From contig CASDZV010000076.1 of the NCBI GenBank assembly GCA_949285905.1, forward strand, positions 1 through 64,000: a stretch of DNA of 64,000 nucleotides, given 5' to 3'. The notes beneath the pieces were generated by a model that did no database searches, was not told the DNA's origin, and saw only the letters and a list, made by a program, of their open reading frames with translations. Within the stretch, counting starts at the first letter, position 1. The number at the start of each line of letters is the position of its first letter. Positions 42,858 to 50,679 of this stretch are shown in pieces. Made by a program: the position numbers and the translations under genes. The stretch is from an uncultured Spirochaetales bacterium. GTDB lineage: Bacteria; Spirochaetota; Spirochaetia; Sphaerochaetales; Sphaerochaetaceae.

Positions 42858-45288
42858 TTTCTCATCCCTCCCTGTATACAGGCACAGAGCAGAAATCCTG
42901 AAGGGGCTTGAAAACAATCAGACTATAATAGTCGAAAGCCCCACAGGATCAGGAAAGACTACCCAGATTCCACTCATTTTACGGGAAGCAGGATATGACA
43001 GGGACGGAATCATAGGCATCACGCAGCCAAGACGCATCGCGGCGATGTCAGTCTCTGACTTCATCAAACGCCAGATCGGTGATAAAGGCGCATACTGCGC
43101 ATACAAGATGCGGTTCATGGACACTTCGGACAAGACAACGCGCATCAAAATCATGACAGACGGCATCCTCTTGCAGGAAGTGAAGCAGGACAGGCTTCTC
43201 TCTAAATACTCTGTGATCATGGTCGATGAGGCACATGAAAGAAGTCTGAATATCGACTTCATACTAGGGCTGCTGAAGGAAATCACAGAAGAGCGGAAGG
43301 ACCTGAAAATCATCATCTCAAGTGCGACAATCAATGCCAGATCCTTCTCGCTCTTTTTCAATAACGCGCCCATCGTCTCAATAGACTCCAGACCATATGA
43401 TGTGGAACTGAGATATGTTCCTGCCGTGCTCTCGAGAGATACAGAAGACTATTACTTTGCTAAAATCGCCTCCCTTGTCCGGAAGTGCTGGGACGATAAA
43501 GAGGGCGATGTGCTTATCTTTCTGCCAGGAGAAGCTGAGATAAAACGATGCGTAGAGGAACTTGAATACTCCGACAGGGAAGGGAACTATCAGATATATC
43601 CACTCTATGGGAGGTTATCAAAAGAAGAACAGGAGCGAGTATTCATTCCTACAAAGGAAGGGATGATGAAAGTTGTTGTTTCAACCAATATCGCAGAAAC
43701 ATCAATAACCATAGATGGAATCCGTACAGTCATAGATTCAGGCATGGCAAAGATAAACTTCTACAATCAGAAGAATTTCACATCCGCCCTGCTTCCGATG
43801 CCGATTTCAAGAGCCTCGGCCGATCAGAGGAAAGGCAGAGCCGGACGCACAGCCCCTGGCATCTGCTACAGAATGTACAGTGAAGAGAACTACAGCACGA
43901 GGCCGCAGTACTCTGAGGAAGAGATTCTTCATTCCGATCTTGCAGAAGTCGTTCTGAGAATGAGCGAGCTGGGAATCTACAACACAGAGTCATTCCCGTT
44001 CATAACTGCACCCAAGAAGAGCGCTCTGCAGTCTGCTGAGGAGACACTGATGATCATAGGGGCAATTGAGAAGAACCATCATCTGACGAAAATCGGCGAG
44101 ATGATGATAATCTTCCCTCTTCTGCCCCGCCTCTCGAGAGTCATTGTCGAAGCAATCATGAACTACCCTGATGTGATGTCAGATGTTCTCACTGCAGTAG
44201 CATTCCTGTCAGCCAAGACCCCTTATATACTCCCGCAGGGTGAGGAACTGAAGGCAAGAGACGCCCATCATGCACTCTCCGACAGGGTTTATGGCGACTT
44301 TGTCACAATGCTCACACTGATCTCCAGGTATAGGTCACTCCAGACAAAAAAGGAAAAGGAGAACTACTGCAGGATACACTATCTTGATTACGAGTCGATG
44401 GAAGAGATTGTGCATATAAAGAACCAGCTCGAGCAGATTGTCTCAGACATCGGCGTTCCTATTTCAGAAAAGCATTCAATACCTGAGTATTTTCTCTGTC
44501 TGACAGCAGGACTGAGGCAGTACGTGTGCATGAAGATTGACCGCTTCTCATATAGATCGCTCACAGCAGATAAGATCCTCATACATCCTGGATCAGCCTG
44601 GTTCAACATACCGCCACAGTACATTCTCGCCGGCGAGATCGTGCAGACTACAAAGATGTATGCACGGACAGTCTCCCCGCTGAGAAAAGACTGGATACAG
44701 CAGGTTGACCCGGAGCTTCTGAACGCGCTTCGTCTGCCAATGGGAAAGAAGAAAGACCGTGAGGCCTTCCGTGAAAGCAGCAGCGAGATGCAGAAGTATG
44801 AGAATAGATCCAGAAACGGCAAAGTCACATACCTGGTTCCCGTACAGGATCTCAAACATCTGAAGACAAGATCGGGATCAGTGAAATTCTTCCTGAAGTG
44901 CGGGGAGTACACATCAAAGACACAGTACAAGGCTTCACGCATAGACAAGGAACTAAGCCTCATTCCGAATGCCTCATCACCAGTGAAAGCGAAGATGAAG
45001 GGAAAATACGATCCTGCAAAGAGAGAGTATGGAGAGATCAGCGCTCTTCTGGATTCTGCATTCATGCCTTTTGCCACAGGCAAGAAGGAATTCTCATTCC
45101 TTGCTGTCGTTGACAGAGGTGGGCGCTATTCTGTTGCACCAATCCCAGGGCTGGGAGCGGCTGCAAAGGAGACACTCTTCTCGCTTTCATCCATGATTGA
45201 CCGTATCCCTAAAAAACAGGAAAAGCTAAGGAAGAAGATTCTCTATCTGCAGCAGCGGATAACATCAGCACTGGACATGGATGACTGA
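42850..45288 (+). CDS. hrpA: DEAH-box RNA helicase (HrpA-like)
   Basis: 812-residue ATP-dependent helicase. It starts with TTG inside the end of hisS, with GGAG seven bases upstream. Walker A is SPTGSGKTTQIP near residue 29, followed by ITQPRRIAAMSV. The DEAH box is in MVDEAHERSLN near residue 125, SAT is in IIISSATINAR, and motif VI is QRKGRAGRTAPG. The helicase-associated and OB-fold domains follow. It is shorter than enteric HrpA (about 1300) but carries all core parts. The likely role is mRNA processing. Confidence 0.9.
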   Translation: MPDFSSLPVYRHRAEILKGLENNQTIIVESPTGSGKTTQIPLILREAGYDRDGIIGITQPRRIAAMSVSDFIKRQIGDKGAYCAYKMRFMDTSDKTTRIKIMTDGILLQEVKQDRLLSKYSVIMVDEAHERSLNIDFILGLLKEITEERKDLKIIISSATINARSFSLFFNNAPIVSIDSRPYDVELRYVPAVLSRDTEDYYFAKIASLVRKCWDDKEGDVLIFLPGEAEIKRCVEELEYSDREGNYQIYPLYGRLSKEEQERVFIPTKEGMMKVVVSTNIAETSITIDGIRTVIDSGMAKINFYNQKNFTSALLPMPISRASADQRKGRAGRTAPGICYRMYSEENYSTRPQYSEEEILHSDLAEVVLRMSELGIYNTESFPFITAPKKSALQSAEETLMIIGAIEKNHHLTKIGEMMIIFPLLPRLSRVIVEAIMNYPDVMSDVLTAVAFLSAKTPYILPQGEELKARDAHHALSDRVYGDFVTMLTLISRYRSLQTKKEKENYCRIHYLDYESMEEIVHIKNQLEQIVSDIGVPISEKHSIPEYFLCLTAGLRQYVCMKIDRFSYRSLTADKILIHPGSAWFNIPPQYILAGEIVQTTKMYARTVSPLRKDWIQQVDPELLNALRLPMGKKKDREAFRESSSEMQKYENRSRNGKVTYLVPVQDLKHLKTRSGSVKFFLKCGEYTSKTQYKASRIDKELSLIPNASSPVKAKMKGKYDPAKREYGEISALLDSAFMPFATGKKEFSFLAVVDRGGRYSVAPIPGLGAAAKETLFSLSSMIDRIPKKQEKLRKKILYLQQRITSALDMDD

Positions 45289-45315
45289 AACGGAAAACGC
45301 TCACTTTCAGAAGAC

Positions 45316-46116
45316 TCAGCGGAAGATGATGACATCTCCGCATCCGACATGGGTGGAATGTTCCTCTGCGCTTCTTCCAGAGCAATGGCAGAGATAGAGA
45401 GATGAAACGCCTTTTGACTGAAGATAGCTGATTGTCCTCTCCGTCCTCTCTTCTGTTTCAGAAACCAGATGCACTCCACCGACAACTGCCTTTAAAGGTC
45501 CGACACGCTTTTCAGCTTCATCTGCCATATTCATGATACCTGGGTGCGAACAGCCAGCGATAAGCACAACGCCTTCATCCGTTCTGACTGCAATGGCAAT
45601 CTCATCAGAGAAATCATCGCTCTCGATTTTACCGTCTCGCTCGACAACATAGCGCGCCGGGATAATCTCATCATGGATCCGGGGAAAAGAGGAAAGAATG
45701 AAGAAATCCGGGAAAATCTCGACTGTTTCAGCAACATCAATGATACTGCAACCCTTTCCTGCTGCATCGCACGCTTTCCAAGGAACGGAGAGATCCGATA
45801 GCACATTGCCGTTTTCCGAGTATTTCCTGTCAAAAAAGCCTTTCCCTACATACAGCTCAGAAACTGAATATCCTGCCTCCATGTAATCCATGAAGCCGGA
45901 TGCATGATCATAGTGACCATGGCTGAGCACCACTGCATCAATATCTGAAAGCGAAACCCCCAAGCGGTGCGCATTGTAGAGAAATGTACTGTCAGGACCT
46001 GTATCGAAAAGGACTCTTCTGCCAGAATGCTCAACAAGAACAGAAAGCCCATGTGCACACTTCAGTGCTCTGTTGTGTGAAAGTCTGTTCTCAAGAAGTA
46101 CGCTCAGCTTCGGCAA
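45316..46116 (-). CDS. MBL-fold metallo-hydrolase
   Basis: 266-residue metallo-beta-lactamase-fold enzyme. The metal motif VVLSHGHYDHASG is near residue 63, GCSHPG near residue 187 supplies the next ligand, and LCHCSG the last. It belongs with the group annotated as dihydropterin-ribofuranosyl-aminobenzene-phosphate synthase-like proteins; the reaction in bacteria is unknown. It overlaps aroB by 13 bases and is transcribed with it. Confidence 0.85.
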   Translation of the reverse strand: MPKLSVLLENRLSHNRALKCAHGLSVLVEHSGRRVLFDTGPDSTFLYNAHRLGVSLSDIDAVVLSHGHYDHASGFMDYMEAGYSVSELYVGKGFFDRKYSENGNVLSDLSVPWKACDAAGKGCSIIDVAETVEIFPDFFILSSFPRIHDEIIPARYVVERDGKIESDDFSDEIAIAVRTDEGVVLIAGCSHPGIMNMADEAEKRVGPLKAVVGGVHLVSETEERTERTISYLQSKGVSSLYLCHCSGRSAEEHSTHVGCGDVIIFR

Positions 46117-47150
46117 ACCACGCTCCTTACAGTGTTCTCATCAAGTCCCATGAGCAGAGGTTCCCCCTGCCCTTTCAGCAGCACGAACTTCACTTCTCCG
46201 CCTTTCTTCTTCTTATCCTTACCGATAGCCCTGAAGAACGAAGGAAAATCCTCTGGTCTGACTCTGCAGCTTGTATCAAAGCCATAACTGTCGATGAAAG
46301 ACAATGCGCTATCTGCAAAATCCGGAGGTGTGATACCTAGCCGTTTTCCTGCCTCTAAGGCCTTTGTCATCCCCCAGACCACGCATTCGCCATGGGAGAA
46401 TGAAAAACCTTTCAGAGCTTCCAGTGCATGTCCGAATGTGTGTCCGAGATTCAGTGCAGATCTGATGCCCTTCTTTTCCTCGGGGTCCTTTACAATGTAT
46501 CCGGTTTTCACTTCCAGCGAGAGCCTTATCATTTCATCCATCACGTCATCAGAGCGGCTGAGGACCTTGGGACGGTTGTCACGGAGGAAATTCAGAAGTC
46601 TTTCATCGGAAGAAAGGAATGCATGCTTCACAATCTCACCAAGCCCGCAGCGATATTCCTTGTCATTAAGAGTCTTCAGGACGCATGGAGAGATAATGAC
46701 AGCCTCTGCCGGAAAGAATGTGCCAATGATATTCTTTCCTCCGCTGTAGTCGATGCCGGTCTTTCCTCCAAGAGTCGCATCAACCATCGACAGCAGCGTT
46801 GTAGGCACAAGCACAGCTCTTGCCCCCCTCATATAAAGAGAAGCAGCAAAAGCTGTCATATCAAGGATGACTCCACCTCCGACTCCGACAAAAACAGAAT
46901 CCCTCGCCATGCCGGTTTCAAGCGCCTTCGAGAGAATCCTGTCAACACTTTCCCAGTTCTTCTCTTTCTCGCCTGGAGGAAGGACAACACACTTGCAGTT
47001 CTCAGGAAGATAGCGTTCGGTATTGCTGTCAGCAACAAACAATGCATTGCTATATTCTGAAAGAGTTCTTCTAAGCTCCTGAGCATCTGAAGTATAGTAA
47101 ACATCTGTATAAACCCCGCCCTTGAGCGGAACACTGAATATTCTGTCCAT
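46104..47150 (-). CDS. aroB: 3-dehydroquinate synthase
   Basis: 348-residue enzyme turning DAHP into 3-dehydroquinate, step two of the shikimate pathway. The NAD-binding GVGGGVILDMTAFAASLYMR is near residue 92. Metal ligands are in GLGEIVKHAFLS (Glu and Lys near residue 176), LNLGHTFGHALE (His near residue 233) and SHGECVVWGM (His near residue 250). The start lies seven bases after a -10-like TAATAT and lacks a ribosome binding site. Divergent from the desulfurase gene across a 57-base gap. Confidence 0.94.
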   Translation of the reverse strand: MDRIFSVPLKGGVYTDVYYTSDAQELRRTLSEYSNALFVADSNTERYLPENCKCVVLPPGEKEKNWESVDRILSKALETGMARDSVFVGVGGGVILDMTAFAASLYMRGARAVLVPTTLLSMVDATLGGKTGIDYSGGKNIIGTFFPAEAVIISPCVLKTLNDKEYRCGLGEIVKHAFLSSDERLLNFLRDNRPKVLSRSDDVMDEMIRLSLEVKTGYIVKDPEEKKGIRSALNLGHTFGHALEALKGFSFSHGECVVWGMTKALEAGKRLGITPPDFADSALSFIDSYGFDTSCRVRPEDFPSFFRAIGKDKKKKGGEVKFVLLKGQGEPLLMGLDENTVRSVVCRS

Positions 47151-47157
47151 ATTTTTG

Positions 47158-47163
47158 ATATTA
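47158..47163 (-). promoter_or_regulatory. -10 box of aroB predicting a leaderless mRNA
   Basis: TAATAT on the minus strand, seven bases (CAAAAAT), then the ATG at 47150. No Shine-Dalgarno sequence and no clear -35. Confidence 0.5.
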
Positions 47164-47166
47164 CCC

Positions 47167-47185
47167 CACCTTGCAAAACAAGGTG
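47167..47185. promoter_or_regulatory. Inverted repeat between divergent promoters
   Basis: CACCTTG, five bases (CAAAA), CAAGGTG: a perfect seven-bp inverted repeat lying between the predicted -10 boxes of aroB (47158-47163) and of the desulfurase gene (47196-47201). It could be a regulator site controlling both directions. Confidence 0.5.
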
Positions 47186-47195
47186 AATATCTATC

Positions 47196-47201
47196 TAATC
47201 T
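47196..47201 (+). promoter_or_regulatory. -10 box of the desulfurase gene predicting a leaderless mRNA
   Basis: TAATCT, six bases (ACATCT), then the ATG at 47208. TTGCAA at 47171-47176 is a possible -35 at a long spacing. No Shine-Dalgarno sequence. Confidence 0.45.
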
Positions 47202-47207
47202 ACATCT

Positions 47208-48326
47208 ATGAATCTTTACTTTGACAATGCTGCAACGACAAAGCTCTCAGAGCGGGCTCTGCAAGCATATATCGATACATCCAGTCTGGTATGGGGAAAC
47301 CCGTCATCCGTACATAAACTGGGACTGGAAGCAAAGAAGAAACTGCAGGAAGAGCGTGAGAAGATCGCAAAATTGATGGGAACCAGCCCATCCCGGCTCT
47401 TCTTCACATCAGGAGCGACGGAATCCATCGCTTCTGTCTTCTCCTCTCTTCTTTTCACCACGCCAGGAAGAATCATCATCTCCAGGATAGAGCACGAAGC
47501 TGTCGCATCATGGCTGCCTGTTCTGAAACAGCACGGCTGGGATGCCGTGACGCTGAAAGCAAAAGGCGGTTTTGTATCACCTGACGAACTCAGGGAGAAC
47601 CTCACACCAGATACAAAACTTGTTGCTGTGATGGCTGTCAATAATGTCACAGGAGCTATCGAACCGATTGAGGAACTTGTCCAGACGGTAAGGGAATTCG
47701 AGAGAACGATAAAACGGCATATATTCTTCTTCTCAGATTCAGTACAGGCACTAGGCAAGATCGACTATGACATCACAGCTCTGGATATTGATGGGGCATC
47801 GTTCTCCGGGCACAAGATCAACGGACCGAGAGGTATCGGGATGCTCTATCTCAAGCAGCCGTCATCTTTCAGGCCTCTTGCTCCTGCTGGTGGCCAGGAA
47901 AGCGGAAAACGAGGAGGGACAGAGAACCTTCCAGCTATTTCAGCTTTGAGAGCAGCTCTTGAAGAGTGGATGCCAGACATGAAAGAAAATAGCGCTCGCA
48001 TCTCAGCGCTCAAGGCAAGAATAACAGATACGCTCCAGGACGAAGGCTTTGAGATCATCTCGCCGGAACACTCATCACCATACATCATTTCATTTGCTTC
48101 AGCGCTTCCGTCAGAAGTATACACACGCATGCTTTCCGACAAAGGCGTATATGTATCGTCAGGCTCTGCATGTTCAAACAATGCGAAAGGCGAAGGAGAG
48201 AAGATTCTCCTCGGCATGGGTGTACGACCGGAAAAGGCAAGAAATGCCGTAAGAATATCCTTATCGAAAGACACAACAGAAGAGGATGTGGAAGCTTTGA
48301 TCCAGATTCTCAGGGAGACAAGATAA
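47208..48326 (+). CDS. Cysteine desulfurase (NifS/NifZ-like)
   Basis: 372-residue PLP enzyme that takes sulfur from cysteine. It opens NLYFDNAATTKLS, the standard NifS start. The PLP lysine is in DGASFSGHKINGPRGIGMLY near residue 200. The sulfur-carrying Cys is in SSGSACSNNAKGE near residue 323. It shares one base with the start of thiI (TAATG), so it is probably the dedicated sulfur donor for tRNA 4-thiouridine, as in the NifZ-ThiI pair of Bacillus. Confidence 0.92.
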   Translation: MNLYFDNAATTKLSERALQAYIDTSSLVWGNPSSVHKLGLEAKKKLQEEREKIAKLMGTSPSRLFFTSGATESIASVFSSLLFTTPGRIIISRIEHEAVASWLPVLKQHGWDAVTLKAKGGFVSPDELRENLTPDTKLVAVMAVNNVTGAIEPIEELVQTVREFERTIKRHIFFFSDSVQALGKIDYDITALDIDGASFSGHKINGPRGIGMLYLKQPSSFRPLAPAGGQESGKRGGTENLPAISALRAALEEWMPDMKENSARISALKARITDTLQDEGFEIISPEHSSPYIISFASALPSEVYTRMLSDKGVYVSSGSACSNNAKGEGEKILLGMGVRPEKARNAVRISLSKDTTEEDVEALIQILRETR

Positions 48327-49525
48327 TGCATGGAAAACTCTATTTGATAAAAGAAGGGGAAATCTCACTCAAAGGCGGCAACAGAAATCTCTTCGAGAAA
48401 CAGCTCAGGCATAATATCAAGAACAAGCTGCGCCCCTTCCATTCTGATATAACGAAGCAGAAAGGAAGGCTCTATGCGAATATTGCAGAAGAAGCAGATG
48501 ATGCTCTTATTGAGAAAGCGCTGAAGACGACACCGGGAATCACCGGATTTGCACGTGCCCACAGAGCAGAGAAGAGCGTGGAAGCAATCATCAGCAAGGC
48601 AAAGGAGATACTCCCTTCTTCTTCATTCAGGAATGGGGATAGCTTCCGTGTCACAGTAAAGCGCGAAGACAAGACATTTCCGCTTGATTCCCATGAGATG
48701 TCATGCGAGCTTGCAGAAGCTGTATTCTCTCTGTTTCCTGACATGACAGTGGACTTAAAGCATCCGCAGCACACGCTTACATGTGAGATACGCCAGGACG
48801 TGTATCTCTATACCGGGGAGGAAAAGGGCGAAGGAGGGCTGCCTTATGCAACTGCTGGTAAAGGCATGCTGCTGCTATCAGGGGGAATCGACAGTCCAGT
48901 AGCGGGATACATGATGGCCAAACGAGGTATGAAACTTGATGCGATTTACTTCCACGCCTACCCGTACACATCTGAGCTTGCACTTGAGAAAGTCAGGCAG
49001 CTTGCATCTATCATCGCACCATATCTCGGAGGGCTAAGGCTCTTTGTGGTACCGTTCACAGAGGGGCAGCTTCATATCAGGGATAAAGGCTATGAGGAAG
49101 AGGCGACTCTGATGTTCAGAGCCTCGATGATGCAGACAGCAACAAGAATTGCAAAGGAAAACGGAGCTGCGGCAATTGTCACTGGCGAGGCACTCTCCCA
49201 GGTTGCTTCCCAGACACTGGATGCGATGAGCTTCACAGACAGCATGACAGATCTTCTTGTACTGCGTCCTCTTGTCGGAATGGACAAGGAGGAAATCATA
49301 GAGAAGGCAAGAACGATAGGATCATATGAAACATCCATTCTTCCATATGAGGACTGCTGTGTCGTCTTCTCCCCCAAACACCCAGTGACAAGGCCTGTCA
49401 AGGAAGTATCCAGAAGGCATTTTGAAGAGCTGGAGATGGATGATATCATCAGCGAAGCTGTGAAGAATGCGGAAGTCTATTCATTCGACCCGATGGGAAG
49501 GGAAATCAAAGATGAAGGGAATTAA
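48326..49525 (+). CDS. thiI: tRNA 4-thiouridine synthase ThiI (without rhodanese domain)
   Basis: 399 residues. ATG 48326 overlaps the desulfurase stop; an upstream in-frame start would lie deep inside that gene. The THUMP domain spans about residues 55-165 (for example NIKNKLRPFHSDITKQKGRL). The PP-loop ATPase motif is LLLSGGIDSPVAGYMMAKRG near residue 178. A conserved Cys is in YEDCCVVFSPKHP near residue 340. The C-terminal rhodanese domain of enteric ThiI is missing, so sulfur should come straight from the neighbouring desulfurase. Confidence 0.93.
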   Translation: MHGKLYLIKEGEISLKGGNRNLFEKQLRHNIKNKLRPFHSDITKQKGRLYANIAEEADDALIEKALKTTPGITGFARAHRAEKSVEAIISKAKEILPSSSFRNGDSFRVTVKREDKTFPLDSHEMSCELAEAVFSLFPDMTVDLKHPQHTLTCEIRQDVYLYTGEEKGEGGLPYATAGKGMLLLSGGIDSPVAGYMMAKRGMKLDAIYFHAYPYTSELALEKVRQLASIIAPYLGGLRLFVVPFTEGQLHIRDKGYEEEATLMFRASMMQTATRIAKENGAAAIVTGEALSQVASQTLDAMSFTDSMTDLLVLRPLVGMDKEEIIEKARTIGSYETSILPYEDCCVVFSPKHPVTRPVKEVSRRHFEELEMDDIISEAVKNAEVYSFDPMGREIKDEGN

Positions 49526-50591
49526 GTTCAGCAGCAATCACATACTTCTTTGCGTTTCTTTCCTTCTGATGCTTTTATCATTCCTGGTTTCATTTCCGAC
49601 TGGGGAAATGATAGTCGCCATTGAATGGAATGGCATTGCCATGGCTTTCGTCATGACGATGACAGTTGCGGGCCTCAGGAAAGAAAATGTAATGGGAGGA
49701 CTGGAGAAATCTGCTCAGGCGTTCACGCACACAGGATCACTGGCTGCATTCTTTGCCGCAATGGCACTCATTCTCTCCCCGTTCATCACCTCGCTCTTTG
49801 CTCTCTCTTCCATCCTGCCACTTGCTATAAAAGTGCTGAGGAAACGGGAACGTGAAGAACTTGTTCCTTCATTTGCTGCAATCATAACGCTCTCCGCAAC
49901 CGGAGGAGGCACACTCCTCCCTGGTGGAAGCTGGCAGAACATCGTGCTTCACAAGACACTTGGAGATGAATCATTCATCACAGCAATGCTTCCATATTTC
50001 ATTGCTTCGATTCCCGTTGCCGCGCTCGCTGTCTTCGCCCTTCTTGGGAAGCGGACAATGGAACGAACATACATTACAGAGGAGATAGAACAAGAGAAAG
50101 GCAACAAAGGATTGAAGATGCTCTACGTCTGCTTTGCCTTCATCGCACTTCTTGCTTCCCTTTCGCTTTTCAGGTGGGTGGATATCGTGCTGTTCACAGC
50201 AGTAATACTCCTTGTATTTGACAGAAGCGTGTATCTCAAAGCGGATTATTCATTCCTGCTCTCCACTATCTTTTTATTGATTGCTGGTTCATGTGCCTCC
50301 CCTGTCCTTTCCCTTTTCACAGAAAGCGGAGCTCTGTGGAAGTGGGCAGTTCTTTCCGAGATCATAGGAAGTTATCCTGTGGCAGCGCTTTTCGGGAAAT
50401 CGGCAGCAGATCCAGTCACATTGCTGAAAGCCGTTAATATCGGAACGGCAGGAACTGTGCTCTCACTTCCCGCATTAGCAGCCATGTCAATACTGAAGAA
50501 AGAAGAGAGAAAGGCATTCGCAATACGATATACCATTGTTTCTCTGATTCTCCTTGCTGCATTTGTCATCCTGGCAGTGATTTTCTCCTGA
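49512..50591 (+). CDS. Ion transporter of the ArsB/NhaD-like superfamily
   Basis: 359-residue membrane protein with about ten helices. ATG 49512 lies within the end of thiI with GGGA upstream. Elements such as AFVMTMTVAGLRKENVMGGL near residue 47, and TLSATGGGTLLPGGSWQN near residue 130 (Gly-rich re-entrant loop), match the ion-transporter superfamily holding ArsB, NhaD and CitM. It is shorter than most members (about 420). Its ion is unknown, and the operon with thiI gives no clear hint. Confidence 0.72.
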   Translation: MKGIKFSSNHILLCVSFLLMLLSFLVSFPTGEMIVAIEWNGIAMAFVMTMTVAGLRKENVMGGLEKSAQAFTHTGSLAAFFAAMALILSPFITSLFALSSILPLAIKVLRKREREELVPSFAAIITLSATGGGTLLPGGSWQNIVLHKTLGDESFITAMLPYFIASIPVAALAVFALLGKRTMERTYITEEIEQEKGNKGLKMLYVCFAFIALLASLSLFRWVDIVLFTAVILLVFDRSVYLKADYSFLLSTIFLLIAGSCASPVLSLFTESGALWKWAVLSEIIGSYPVAALFGKSAADPVTLLKAVNIGTAGTVLSLPALAAMSILKKEERKAFAIRYTIVSLILLAAFVILAVIFS

Positions 50592-50641
50592 CAACTGTGC
50601 AGTATTCACTGCTCTGACAGAAAATAGCTGGGGAAAAGCAC

Positions 50642-50670
50642 TTGCTCATTAACCCGATTTTCTATAACTT
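50642..50670 (+). promoter_or_regulatory. Possible promoter of the activase gene, near-leaderless
   Basis: -35 TTGCTC (50642-50647), 17-base spacer, -10 TAACTT (50665-50670), nine bases to the ATG at 50680. An overlapping TATAAC is at 50663-50668. No Shine-Dalgarno sequence is present. Confidence 0.4.
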
Positions 50671-50679
50671 TTTACTGTT

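Noticed and set aside
45285..45310. CTGAAA/TTTCAG inverted repeat between the convergent helicase and metallo-hydrolase genes as a terminator.
   Set aside because: Only six pairs with a 14-base loop and no T-run; too weak.
48170..48326. A longer N-terminus for thiI.
   Set aside because: It would lie entirely within the desulfurase gene in another frame and has no match to ThiI; ATG 48326 fits the family.
50599..50612. GCAGT-ATTC-ACTGC hairpin before the activase gene as a terminator or riboswitch.
   Set aside because: Five pairs, no T-run and no wider conserved-looking structure.
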